Positions 45,201 through 56,580 of a stretch of 64,000 bases of DNA are shown piece after piece (the first letter of the stretch is position 1; each line of letters starts with the position of its first letter). The notes beneath the pieces are model-generated. The model had not been told where the DNA came from and made no database searches. It worked only from the letters and a program-made list of their open reading frames with translations. Made by a program: the position numbers and the translations under genes. Source of the stretch: Bimuria novae-zelandiae CBS 107.79 (taxonomy: Eukaryota; Ascomycota; Dothideomycetes; Pleosporales; Didymosphaeriaceae); assembly GCA_010015655.1 (NCBI GenBank), contig ML976682.1, positions 399,572 to 463,571 of the forward strand, written 5' to 3'.

Positions 45201-48200
45201 GCTACATAAGGTCTATAGTTTTTCTAATCTCTAGGTATTTATATACTAGGTTATTATAGTATTATCGTATAACTTCTTCTTATAGGTCTCTAGGTACTTT
45301 TCGTGTAAGTATAAGGAGTTAGTTAAGTTTAGCGGTTAGTTTTAAAGAGCTATTAAGGTTTTTCTTTAGTATTATAGAGTACATCTTAACCTTTTCTCTT
45401 TTATTATTTATTCTACTAAGAGCGTTTGCTTGTCTATTTTCTTTGCCTAGTATATATATAATCTTAAATTTATATTATCTTAGCGTTTTTAACTATTTTA
45501 CTTATTATTAGGTTAGTTCTTTTATAGTTATAAAGCGTGTAAGATTCTTATAGTTTATAAAAATTATAAGTTTTGAGCAGCTATGTGCATAGATCCTCTA
45601 ATATTTAATAGCTTTTACTATTATAAGTAGTTTCTTGTCGTGTACCTTGTATCGTAATTTTTTGGATGTAAACTTGTGCGCGTAGTATGCTACTAGGTAC
45701 TATTTACTACTCTTTTCTTACTTTGCGCATGCTCTAACTGCCAAGTTGCTTGCGTTTGTTTTAATACGCAAGGGTCTATTATCTTAAAAGTGTATAAGGA
45801 CTAGTGACGTAATATATACTTCTTATAGCGTTTAGAATACTTACTTATATTCTTTTATTTAGTTAAAAGGTCTATCTTTCTTCGTAAGGTTTATAAGTGT
45901 TAGTGTAATTCTAGAGCAGTCCGTAATAAATTATCTATTAAATCTAGTAAACCTAAGGAAGGCTTATACTTTCTTAAAATTAATAAGTAATTTCTACTTT
46001 TTTACTTCCTTAATCTTTAAAGGGCTTACTTAGATGCCTTTAGTATTAATAATATATCTTAAGAACTCTAGTTCTGTAATATAGAATTTATATTTTTTTA
46101 GTTTTAATTATAAGTTAGCGCTATTTAGTGCTTATAGTACTATTTATACTTGCTATATATAATCCTTCTCTTGCTTAGAGAATACTAGGATGCTATCTAG
46201 GTAAGTAACTATAAATATATTAAGGTAGTTTTATAGTATATTATTAATTATTACTTAAAATGTTGCTAGTGCATTCGTAAGTCTAAAGGGTATAACTTAG
46301 TACTTAAATAGTCTATATCTAGTTTAAAAGGCTATCTTCCACTTATTACCTGCTACTATTTATATAAGGTAGTATCTATCTTATAAGTTAAATTGCGTAA
46401 ATATCTTAGCTTGTCCTAGCCTGTCTCGTAATTCTTATATATTTAGTAGTAGGTATCTATTCTTAATTATTATATTATTTGGCTTCTTATAGTTAATGCA
46501 TAGACGTTGTATTCTATCCTTTTTTATAATAAATATTAGGGGTAACGCTACTAGCAATTCTAACTTATGTATTTATTACCTATTAAGGGCTTTCTTTAAG
46601 AATTCGCGTGTCTATTAGAGTTCCTTTTTACTCTAACTATATAGTAGTCTAAAAGGCGGCGTTTTTCCTTCTTCGAGAACAATGCGGTAATCTTAGTATA
46701 TATACTTAGGAAGGACGTTTGCTCCTTTCTCTTCTTAAAATAAATAACTCTATTCTTTATATTTATTAAGGATATTAAGAGGTGTGCTATTTTTTTTATA
46801 CTTATACTTTATAACTTAGTAGTTCCTGCTAGCGTTTACTAAGTTAATTTCGCGTTTATTAACTTCTAGTCGCGAGACTATATTATTAATAGCTCTCTTA
46901 TTTACTATTATGCTCTATTAATGCGTAGGCTTTACTTATAATATATGGTTATAGCGCTTAAAGGATAGCTTTTTCTTTTTTAGTTAATTATAGGGTTATG
47001 CTTCCTTAACTAAGGTAGTCCTAAAATTACCTCGTAATTAGCTTTCTTAATAATATTAAGTGCAATTAATTCCTAGTATTTATAGATTATAAGGGTAGTC
47101 TTAACCTTATATTCGAGTATTGCCTTGCTAGGCATTAGCTATCTATTCGCGATATAAATAGTATAGGGTATAGCCTTTTTACGTTTATAGAGTCCTGCTC
47201 TATTAAGTGCGTTTTTTAATACATAACTCTCTTATACTCTTAAGTTTAGTATAGCTTTTATCTATATTCTTTTAAGCTATACTAGTAGCTTAATTAATAT
47301 CTAACTATTAGTAGCATTTACTTCCTTAAAGACGTTTTCCCGCCTAAGCCTAAGTCTAAAAAAGATATTTTCTCTATAACTAGCTCCGTAGGTTTAATGC
47401 GCCCTTTATTCTTCTTTCCTTAGGGCTATTATTAGGCCTTTTCTAGGAGAGCTTCACTATCTTCTTTCTTTATTATTATTTTAATTTTAAGAGTTATAGT
47501 CCCTTTTAGTATGCGATTAAATCTATGATTGTTTTTTTACTCCTTATATTTCTTATAGTTAAGGTGTAAGCATGTTTACTATTTAGCTAATATATATTTC
47601 TTATTAACTAGTAGTAATATTACTTAGTTTAGTATTTAGTTAAAATATAAAAAGTATCGCGTTTTGCGTTTATCCTAGAGGTAAATATCGTAATAGGCGA
47701 TAGGGTAGTTATACCACTCTTATCTATATTATTAGTATATTTAGGGAAAGTAGCTATATTCCTTAGCTTAGTAATAAATAGTATATTAGTCTTCTTTATA
47801 AAGGGTCTATTAGATAGTCTCGTGCGTAGGGTTGCGGTGGTCTAAGTCGTACTTAGGTTTGTAGTTTAGGTTTTTATTTAGGTACTTCTTCTTAGGGTCT
47901 TTATAGGCGTAGTAATAATCTGCCATTTCTCGTGCTGCCTTACTAACTAGGTTAGGTTAGTAAGCATAGAAAAATACTTCTATATAGTCTTATTATTTAA
48001 TTACTATAAACCTAAAGTCTCTTTCCCTTAGTTAGTATTTTTTTAAGAAGTTAAAAACGTTTGTTATCTTACTAGTAACTAGTTTATTCTAGCTAGGGTA
48101 AGACGTAGGAGATTAAGGCATTAGTTCCTTCTTTTTCTCCTTTTTATCTAAACCTTTGTATGCATTTTTATAGAGTTATAAGTTAAAAGTCCCTAGTTAC

Positions 48201-51200
48201 TTTAATCCTTTATCGTAGATATTAACTTGTTTAATAGCGTTTACTACTTACTATTCTTTGTTAGTATATTCTTTTTTATTAACAGTTAGTACGTTTAACT
48301 ACCTAGTAATCTTATTTTTAGATCTGCAGTTCCTAGCGATGTGGCCTAGTTTGCTATATATAAAATATTTACGCGTCTTAGTCCCCTATTATTAGGTTCT
48401 ATCTAAGATACGTTAGTTAGGCTTTTAGAAGCCTGTAGCCTTTCCTGTTCCCTTTTTTAGGTTATTAAACTAGATATCTTTTATAGGTTAGGGCCCGTAG
48501 TAGTTACGTTACTGCTATTAAGGCGCTTTTAGTAGCGCCTTATAGACTATAGGTGCCTATTATTTAAAACTAGCGTTCTTTAAGTTCCTTTAGAACTCTT
48601 CTTGCAAAGCGAACTACTCCCTATTAATATAAATAGTTTCTTTATATAGTTCCTCTAAGGTCTTTATTTTAGTATTATTATATAAAAGTTCCTCGCGCAC
48701 GTTATGTTTAAGGCCATATTTATATATTATTTTAAGAGATTTATCTTCCTAGTTAAGTTATACTACGTACTTATAGAACTTAACTACGTATTTAGCTATA
48801 AATTAGTATTAGCGAATTATTTAGATCGCGCGTTTAGTAATAGCTATTTTATTAGTAATTCTAAATATTTATTAAAGGCAAGTCTTAAAGTTATTATAGT
48901 CTTTAATAATATTAATTATATTAGCGTATTTATTAATGTACTCTTTGTTTTTATTGTCGTGATCTATGTCTAAATACTTAACTAAGTAAGGATAGATCTA
49001 TTCTTTAGCGCTTCCTTATATATAGGTTATAGTAAAGATAACCTTCTTCTTATCTTTAAAGTCTTAGTTCTAGTCGAAGAAGTAGAGGTCTAGCTATAAG
49101 AGCTAGGTATTAAGGAGGGTATAATTACTATTATATAAGTTAGGTTTATGTGTCTTGTTCTTGTCATCCCCTATAGAGGTAATATAGTTATTTAAAGCTA
49201 TAGAAGAGGTAAGGGTCCTATTAGTATTTATATTAAGGGTGCTTAAGATGTTAAGGTTCTAAAGAGGTAACTAGTCCTTAAGGGGCTAAAGTTAGTTCTT
49301 AGGCAGGAATACTATAGTAGGATAAAAAAGAATTATAGTAATAGCTTATACTTATTACTAGGGCGTTAGTATTAAAGGTATATATAATATAATTAAATTA
49401 ACAAGATTGCTTATTTAGATCTAAATAATAAGTTAATAAATAGGTTAAACACGATAATAAAAGACTATCCTCGTGTTCCTATATATATAACTCGTTCCAT
49501 AAATCCCAGGTGTCCTAAGAATCCTAAAGTCTTATATGCTAAGATACTTCTAGAACGCCCGATACATCTGGGACGCGTGACATGGTCACGTAATCTATAA
49601 TTAAGTCAGGAATCTTGGCTGGTTGCACGGATAAGTGGCCATGCCCCGCCTCGCGTTATGTTAGGTCTTAACAGATCCTAACAATTTCGTACGATAATTT
49701 AGATAAAGAATAAGCGCTGTAGCGTAGAAGGGAGAACTATTAGTTTTATAATAATACTTATTAAACTTCTAAACTGCTTATTAAATTCAATACACTAAGT
49801 CTTTATTTATATAATAATAAGTTAAAGACATTTCTATATATTTCTTAAGGACATCTATTATAAAGAGTATCTAATTAAGGGTAATATAGTTACCCTAAGT
49901 CTCTAGAGTTACTTAGTTAAATAGTTATAGGAAGGAGCTTATTATACAGAGAAAAGTCTAGTCGTGTAGCGAAAGATAATCCTTTTTAAGTATATTAAAA
50001 TTAGCTTTAATATACTTATTAATAACTAATTCTTTATTAAGCGTAGTGCTTAATATTTAATACTAGCTATTCTATCGTATAAAGTTATTAAAAGGGATTT
50101 ACTATTATACTAGAGAAATAAATTCTTTCGTATAATTTATAAAAGAATGGAAGTAAATAATAATATTATAAAGCTTTCTAAAAATACTTATTATCTAAAA
50201 GGTATCTTCTCTTTCTCTTTAAGCTTACTTATCTAATTTATTTTTAAGAGTGTTTTTATTATTATATAATTTAATCTTTTCGAACGAAGCCTTACTAAAA
50301 AGGAAGGCCTAAATAATAAGATTTATTATATATCCTTAGTAGTAAATCTATTAATATAAGGGACTCTAAGAAATGCTCTTATTATCTAAAAGATATTAAA
50401 ATATTATATAATAAAGTACATTATTTATTATAAAATTATTAGTAATAATTGCTCCTAACTTTTATACAATACTATAGTTTTAAAAAAACAGGAAGAAGAA
50501 AGTTCCACTATTCTTTTTTATTATAATTTATATAAAGCTAGAGGAGCTTTTATTTATTAATCTTAAATATTAATAAAATAAGCACACGATGCTAGGAAGA
50601 GATAATTATTTAGAAATATTTAAATATTAATAGAGAAATAAATATCTATAAGAGTTAATTAAAGGTTTTTTTCGTACGATATCCTTTTACAGGTGGAATA
50701 AGTTTTAAATTAATTTACTAACAGTTAAATAACTAGTAGTAATATGGTTAACTAATTCTAAATTTAATACCTAGTAGAAAGCATGAAATTCTGGTGCATC
50801 TATAATTTAAAATAGTAGGTTTTGTATAATAATAAGATTAATAAGAGCCTAATTAAGGACTTGCTTACTAAGTATGCTTTTAAAAATAAGTAAGCTTAAT
50901 TTACCTAACTAATTATTAATTAATACTTACTTCTAAAGCTCTAGAAGCTAACTTGCTATAGTTACTTTTACATAAGGAATAGCCTTATTAGACTTAATCT
51001 AATGTTTCGTCTAAAGATAATATTAAAGATTTATAGTTAATAAGGCAATATACTCGCAACGAAAGTAGTAGTACAGCTACTAGTTCTAGCTATTTTATAA
51101 TGGCTCTCCGTTTAATAGCGTCTAGTAATATTAATAGATACTTAACGTATTTTTGCAACTTGTTTAAGTACTTAAAATTTTAAGCAACTTAAAAGAATTA

Positions 51201-51394
51201 AAAGAGAATATAGAACCTTCTTTAGTAGCTATAAGTACAAAGATATTAAATTTTAATAAGGAAAAGAAGTCTATAAGTGCGCAGTAAGCGAAAAATCTAA
51301 TAATATTATAGATTATTTAGCATAAAATTATCGTAAAATACAATAATTTATTGTTTACGAAACGATAATTTTATTTCTGGCCACCCTGGCTCCA
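42282..51394. mobile_element. TA-rich block bounded by a 17-bp perfect inverted repeat
   Basis: TGGAGCCAGGGTGGCCA lies at 42282-42298 and its exact complement at 51378-51394. GC content changes sharply at both. Just inside, both ends carry acgataa / atcgtttc motifs in mirror orientation. The CAGGGTGGCCA core resembles hAT-type termini. Interior sequence outside the gypsy element (42299-42869 and 49689-51377) is RIP-degraded with no domain I can name. No convincing target duplication flanks the repeat, so the identity of the element is open. Confidence 0.5.
42875..49683 (-). mobile_element. Ty3/gypsy LTR retrotransposon, RIP-inactivated
   Basis: Two 435-bp LTRs (42875-43309, 49249-49683), TGTTAAGG..to..CCTAACA on the plus strand, are flanked by the 5-bp duplication ATTTC (42870-42874, 49684-49688). 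Coding text is on the minus strand. A CCHC-type zinc knuckle of gag lies near 48340 (YSKLGHIARNC, first cysteine lost). Reverse transcriptase lies at about 46150-46560, with RLCINYKKPN, FKYQVIPFRLTNAL and YLDSILVFSK. Integrase lies near 44700-45150 (TNRQTERINQIIETYLR). The order gag, reverse transcriptase, integrase is that of Ty3/gypsy. Stops in every frame and massive TpA enrichment show it is dead. Confidence 0.92.
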
Positions 51395-51906
51395 ACGCCC
51401 ACACTCTCATTCGACCGATGCTGGAGCTGTCCATCCATGCCCTCTCTTCCTTCATCCGATATGGCGTCGTTCCCCTGGGACCCGCTCGCTCACTCTGGCG
51501 TCCGGAAGCTTGCGAAGACGAGCCGTGTCCACACGTGCCTGCGCGCTTCCTGGTACTGTTGTCGCCCATCCCGCGGTGGCACGGCGCTCTCTATGCTGGG
51601 CGGCCCATTCTGACACCCTCGAGCTCCGCCCCTCCCACGCAGTCCACATATAAGAGGCCTTAGCCCGCGGCGTCTACTCTCCTTCACGCGCACTCTTCCA
51701 TTCTCGCTCTCCCCCTCCCTTCCCCTCCCCTCGTCCTCCACGAAGCACTCCTCGCGCCTACGCCCATTCATCGACCTACGTCTCCCTCACGATCGTTGAG
51801 CCGCCGTCCGCCCTCTTGCCGTCGCGCTTCCCACTCATCGTGCTGCCCCTGCAAACCACATCCAAAGCCTCCTTCCTCGAGAGAAGACACCCAGCCGTGC
51901 TCAGAC
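51395..51906. other. GC-normal region upstream of the DUF3435 gene
   Basis: Abrupt return to normal GC after the inverted repeat. Pyrimidine-rich (about 51660-51740), promoter-like; short frames lack domains. If the DUF3435 gene was ever a Starship captain, the left end of that element should be here. Confidence 0.4.
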
Positions 51907-54900
51907 ATGGGGCGCCCGCAAGGCAATAATCGAAGGCGGAACGCGGGGGCGCCGCAGGCTCACCCACTGTCCCCCGGCGACATAGAATCGAGGAGAGCAA
52001 AGGCACAGTTCACTCTGCAATCGTACACGTCGCGGCCGCTAGACGACCGGCCGATCATGCGCCAGCAACAGACGGCCATCGCCGTCGCGCTATGGAGAAT
52101 TGGGTTTCGTAAGTGTCCTCTCTGTTCCCAGGCGCGCAACTGGCCGATTCTTCGATCTTGATTCCTGACATGTGACCCCAGGTACTTCACCAACGTAATG
52201 CAAATCGATCCGAACCAGATCTGGCTCGGCCTATGCCTCGGGACCGAGGAGGCTATAAACTACTGCCGCTTATACCTTAACAACTACGTCGAAGATTCGG
52301 TGCAGAAGTTTGTGGTTCTCGGGCCAGAAGAGTACGAGTACAGGCGGACTGTGAACTCAGCCTCCACAGTCATTCAATGCTGGAGGGAGCTCATCGCCCA
52401 AGCCGACTCCACCGTTCTCCTGGATAAAAGGCGCGAGGACCCGCGGAATTTCCAGCAGTGGCGACTCAAGTTCATAGACCATACGAATCAACGCGGACAG
52501 GGTCCTGTCTTCGAGATCTGCCAGGTAGGTACCCTGCCTTGCCTATTCTGTATCCCCAAGAACGCTAATATCTCGTTCCAGTGGGTCTTCCATACCCTCG
52601 CAAAGGAGCACAGACTTGCAACCACTCTCACTTTCGAGAAAATTGAAGCTACCGCTGAAGACGTCATCGTCCTTCTTAAGACGCTGTAACAGCGTGCCGC
52701 TGACATACCCTGCCAGCCTAGCACCCGCGTCTCCTTCCACGGCATCCTCCTCCTAGCTGCCATTGGAGGCTTCAGGCGGGCGACGATAGCAAGCGTCAAG
52801 TACAGGGACGTCTGCCTGGCCGTCGTGCGGGACCCCAACGACCGGTCAAAGACGAAGCTCGTCGTCACCCCCACAATCGGGAAGAACAAGCTGAAGCGGG
52901 CTTCGCGCGTCTCCAGAGCACTCGCGTAAGTACAACCGCGCCGCTTCTCCTCTCGCGCTCTTCCCTCCACTCCTCATCACCGCAATCGCTCACCCTTTTC
53001 GAACTGTGTAGGATATCCTTCTCTATGACACTCGTCCCGTACAGCCCCGTCTGTCTCGCCAGCATCATCGCTGCGCGAGCAATCAAAGACGATGCTTTTA
53101 AAGTAGGGTTCGAGTCTGTCGAGGCACTGCTCTCCCGTCCTTCCCTCAAAAGCGTAGACTTCCTGCCGCTGGACTGGAAGGAGGAGATGCTCGATCGCCC
53201 CATTTTCAATCTTTCCAACGGTACTTTCTACGATCTGTGGCACCGGACATGCCTCGTCAGCGGGTTGCGCGAGGATCCGCGGTTCTATACGATGCGGGTC
53301 GGCGCCGGCGGAAGGCTCGACGGTAAGCAAACCCCATAAAGCTCGCACAACGCGAGGCGGGTGATTTCGCTGCTGACCCCCGAAACCTCGTAGGCGTTCT
53401 CACCGATGCGCTGCGCAATTACATCCTCTCCAACACTACTCAGGTCTTCTAGGGAAGTTACTAGACGAAACGGGTCCGCGAGGATCTCATGAAGCTAGCC
53501 TTCGGGCCCATGGCCGGGCGTAACGACGACCTCTTCCAGAGCCTCCGCAGCATGTCCCTAAGCCGGGACGCAGGCGCTCCTGTGGACGTGAGTTCAGAGG
53601 ACTTGGGAGAGTTTGAGAAGCGTCGCGACATGCAGGGCCTCCGCGCCGATCTCGAGAAAGCACGCCAGAGGGGCAGCAAAGAGATCCGCCCGGTCAAAGC
53701 GCAGATCGAGAATCTCATCGAGACCCTATCGCATCTGAAATTGCAAGAGAAGAGGGCAGCGTATTTCGAACATGTAGATAGCCAGAGGGCTCAAGGATTA
53801 TCCACCGCGGCTTCCTCGGGGAAGATGCGTAGCAGCGGCGCGCTATCCGCCGTTGCACAGTTCCTACAAAGCTGTGCTCGGGAGCTCGAGGAAGGCTGTT
53901 CGGTGGAGCAACGCGCACAGCACTACATGGAGCTTCTGGTCGATCACCTGGCTCGTCGGCCGTCGCGCCCGCCGCCAGGGCCTGGCGCTCCGAAGGTCGC
54001 AGTCGAAGGTTGTGACGACGCGGCAGAGCCTGCCTACGACGAGAGCGTCGACCTCAACCGCACATGTACGAAGCAGTCCAGGTACCTTCTCTGCAACACC
54101 ACCTTCCGCGGCCGGAGCGAGCTCACCAAGCACTGCCGGAAGATCCACGTTAAGGACGGAACGTTCGATCGGCCTTTCTCATGCCCCGAATGTCTCCGCC
54201 TAGGAATGGGCGACGTCACGATCACCAGGGGCCCGCCAGCTTGGAGCAGCCACGCCGAAGCATCCCACGGCAAGATGCTCAAGCCAAACCTTCCGTCGAT
54301 CGCTCGACCAGTGAAAGGTTCCGAGCGCTGCCTGCTCTGCGAGTGCTTCTTCGTAGGCGGGGGTGGCCTTTGGAAACATACACGTCGGATCCATCACCAG
54401 AACGGAGAAAAGTTCGCGCAGCCGTTTTCGTGCCCCGAATGCCTCCGTCAAGGAAAGGGCGATGCTTCCATCGGCGGTTTCGATGACTGGAAGAGTCACG
54501 TCCTATCAGAACACGCAGAGATGGAAGGGCTCCAGCCTCTGCGCAGCCGACCATGTTCACCTCCTGATGCCTGTTACGATGATGGAAGTCGCCAAGGAAG
54601 CAATGGAGGCAAGCGCAAGCGCACGAGGGACGACGCCGACGCCGACCCTACGGTCGATGCTGCTGGCGGCGACTGGCCAGAGGACACCAAAGCCGCATCA
54701 GATACGACCTGCACTACACCAGCGACGGCCACCGACTCCATGTCCAGCACCCAAACCCCAGCCTCTTCAGTAGAATTGGAAAATATTCGGAATATCGATC
54801 CTCGCCTACTACCAGACCACTTGAAACAAGGAGACCACTTGAAACAAAGCTCGAAGAAGGTAAAGAGCAGCCTTTTCGACGATCCTGAGGCTGGCAACAG

Positions 54901-55522
54901 CGAGCGATGCGTGTCGGCCTGGGAAACGAAACCAGGCCCGATTGTGCTCAGCGGATCAGGCACCGAACTGGAAGACCTGGAAGGCGACTGCATCCCGGCC
55001 GCAGATCCACAGCCAGAGGATCATGGTCTGTCCTATACTGGATCGTTGGACGCTGAACTGCATGAGCCAATGATCGCAGACTGCTTCCACCCGCAAGGGC
55101 AAGAGGTTGCAGAAATCCTCGAGAGTCCGCCATCAGAGGAATTCACGACCTCGGCGTTCGCGATGATTGATCTCGGAGACAGCCATCCACACGGAATGAG
55201 TCCCGAGGGCCTTTCCCCTACCTACTTCCCTGACGATGTGGACGTCCGACAAATCCACGTAGCCAAGCTCAGTCAATACCCGGTCGAGGAAGAGAAGGAG
55301 ATAGGTGCTAGCCCGACTTCAGCGCTGACGCCAGACCCTGAAGATCCAAGCAACGCAGCCAAGCTTTACTGGGGTAGAGGGTATGCTCTCGTTCCAGAAG
55401 GGTGCGAGCTCAATCGAACCGCGAATAATGCGCAGAGATGTGAGGAGATAAGCAGCAACATCAGCTCACAGTATGTGATCACGGGCAAAAGGTTGAGGTC
55501 CTCGGTGAGGAATTGTGCGTAG
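51907..55522 (+). pseudogene. DUF3435/FluG-type tyrosine recombinase (Starship captain family) with three in-frame stops
   Basis: Starting at the ATG at 51907, exon text runs through four intron-like junctions (about 52109-52181, 52525-52581, 52926-53011, 53323-53393); the last three keep frame. Recombinase-like text includes GGFRRATIASVKYRDVCLAV, VVRDPNDRSKTKLVV, and YTMRVGAGGRLDG with DALRNYIL, the region of the second catalytic arginine in DUF3435. The presumed catalytic tyrosine (SY at 53459) lies between TAG codons at 53450 and 53462, and a TAA at 52687 replaces a residue before the first arginine motif. The first junction is one base out of phase. The protein continues with a helical linker and zinc fingers. 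DUF3435 enzymes include the captains that move Starship elements; others have no assigned role. Confidence 0.7.
53489..55522 (+). CDS. Retained C-terminal frame of the recombinase gene with zinc fingers
   Basis: An uninterrupted 677-codon frame from an internal ATG, GC-normal, continuing the DUF3435 protein after its last stop. A helical, charged first quarter (LRADLEKARQRGSKEIRPVK) is followed by two C2H2-like fingers: one around LLCNTTFRGRSELTKHCRKI, and one, CLLCECFFVGGGGLWKHTRR with IH, that keeps the full C-x2-C..H-x4-H spacing. Each is followed by an FSCPECLR(L/Q)G(M/K)GD segment and a W..H motif. The rest is acidic and disordered. This finger layout is known from FluG-type DUF3435 proteins. 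Whether it is still made as a separate protein is unknown; its openness, against three stops in 800 bp upstream, is notable. Confidence 0.45.
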   Translation: MKLAFGPMAGRNDDLFQSLRSMSLSRDAGAPVDVSSEDLGEFEKRRDMQGLRADLEKARQRGSKEIRPVKAQIENLIETLSHLKLQEKRAAYFEHVDSQRAQGLSTAASSGKMRSSGALSAVAQFLQSCARELEEGCSVEQRAQHYMELLVDHLARRPSRPPPGPGAPKVAVEGCDDAAEPAYDESVDLNRTCTKQSRYLLCNTTFRGRSELTKHCRKIHVKDGTFDRPFSCPECLRLGMGDVTITRGPPAWSSHAEASHGKMLKPNLPSIARPVKGSERCLLCECFFVGGGGLWKHTRRIHHQNGEKFAQPFSCPECLRQGKGDASIGGFDDWKSHVLSEHAEMEGLQPLRSRPCSPPDACYDDGSRQGSNGGKRKRTRDDADADPTVDAAGGDWPEDTKAASDTTCTTPATATDSMSSTQTPASSVELENIRNIDPRLLPDHLKQGDHLKQSSKKVKSSLFDDPEAGNSERCVSAWETKPGPIVLSGSGTELEDLEGDCIPAADPQPEDHGLSYTGSLDAELHEPMIADCFHPQGQEVAEILESPPSEEFTTSAFAMIDLGDSHPHGMSPEGLSPTYFPDDVDVRQIHVAKLSQYPVEEEKEIGASPTSALTPDPEDPSNAAKLYWGRGYALVPEGCELNRTANNAQRCEEISSNISSQYVITGKRLRSSVRNCA

Positions 55523-56580
55523 GTGCAGGCAGGTAATACTTTCAAAGAGGGACAGGAAATTGTCGAGTGCTAATGGTGGAGAGAAGCACAGGCTCGATGA
55601 GTAGGCAAATAAGTGCGACTTGCCTAGCGTAGGTCACACAGTAGTGGCGGTGACTTGTTGTCATCTTCTGTAGTACCCCGCGAGACTAATGATTGGGACT
55701 TGCTCAGTCATTCCTGAAAGGACATGGAAAAGGATGTTGGTGGTCTTCAGATGGAGCGCGGGCATTCACTGCTGCGTCTTCAAGTCTAGTAAAGGTCGCA
55801 AACACAGTAGCTGACTTTTCAGAGGTGAGACGAGTGAGCTCACTGTACAGAAATAGATAGAGAAAATATACCGGCCGACAAGAGCAGGTCTATTTTACAG
55901 TGTTCACCCGAACAGCAAAATTAATATTACCTTACCCTTCAAGTGCTGGATTTGGTGCGTAATCGCATAATTTTGCCAGCTCCTCGAAGAAACACGCTTC
56001 TGGTAGCTAGAAGCTCAAGGGAGTGATCTCCTGCTCATTCAGGGTGTTGAACATCACCGTGGCTGAAACAGTCACGTGTGTGGTTGGAGCGCGGATCATG
56101 TGTATATATAGACAGCACCTCGCCCTTCAATACAATAAAACGAGTTCTGCTCAATCACTTGCTTTAACACAGGGCGCACAGGAGAGATCTCATAAGAGCC
56201 TAGATTTACGAGGAGATTATCTAATGGGAGACTGCATCTCCCAGGATCTTATTTTTCCCAAAACCTTGGACCTCCGAGCGGATTTTCTCACAGTATCCTA
56301 TATCTCCGAGTAGACTTCTACTAGGAACCCAGATCTTCAAGGAACGTTGGCATATTTGCGGGTCTGAAGGCTTGTTCGAACGTCGTACAGGTTTATGGAG
56401 TAACGTTAACGTGTCGCGCTTCATCAATCTAAGCCAATTCCTAGATGACTCACGAAACAGACAGCGCGACTAAGTTAATGATTGAGTGTACAACACTAGC
56501 AGCTCTGCGCGTATCGGCACTAAAGTAGTTATTAAGGTGCTCGTTTTCCTGATTGATTGATTGATTGATTGGTTCCTACT
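55523..56580. other. No supported gene; small repeats
   Basis: GC-normal at first. A 96-codon frame at 56023-56313 contains a loose internal duplication (SLDLRGDYLMGDCIS / TLDLRADFLTVSYIS), reflecting a ~60-bp imperfect repeat at 56195-56310. A (GATT)5 tract lies at 56551-56570. No domain recognised. Confidence 0.4.

Noticed and set aside
48704..48973. 89-codon hydrophobic frame in the gypsy element
   Set aside because: It lies on the opposite strand to the gypsy genes, in TA-rich DNA where hydrophobic frames arise by chance.
56023..56313. 96-codon frame with internal LDLR(G/A)D repeat as a repeat protein
   Set aside because: Only two loose units, no start context or domain; kept only as a repeat note.
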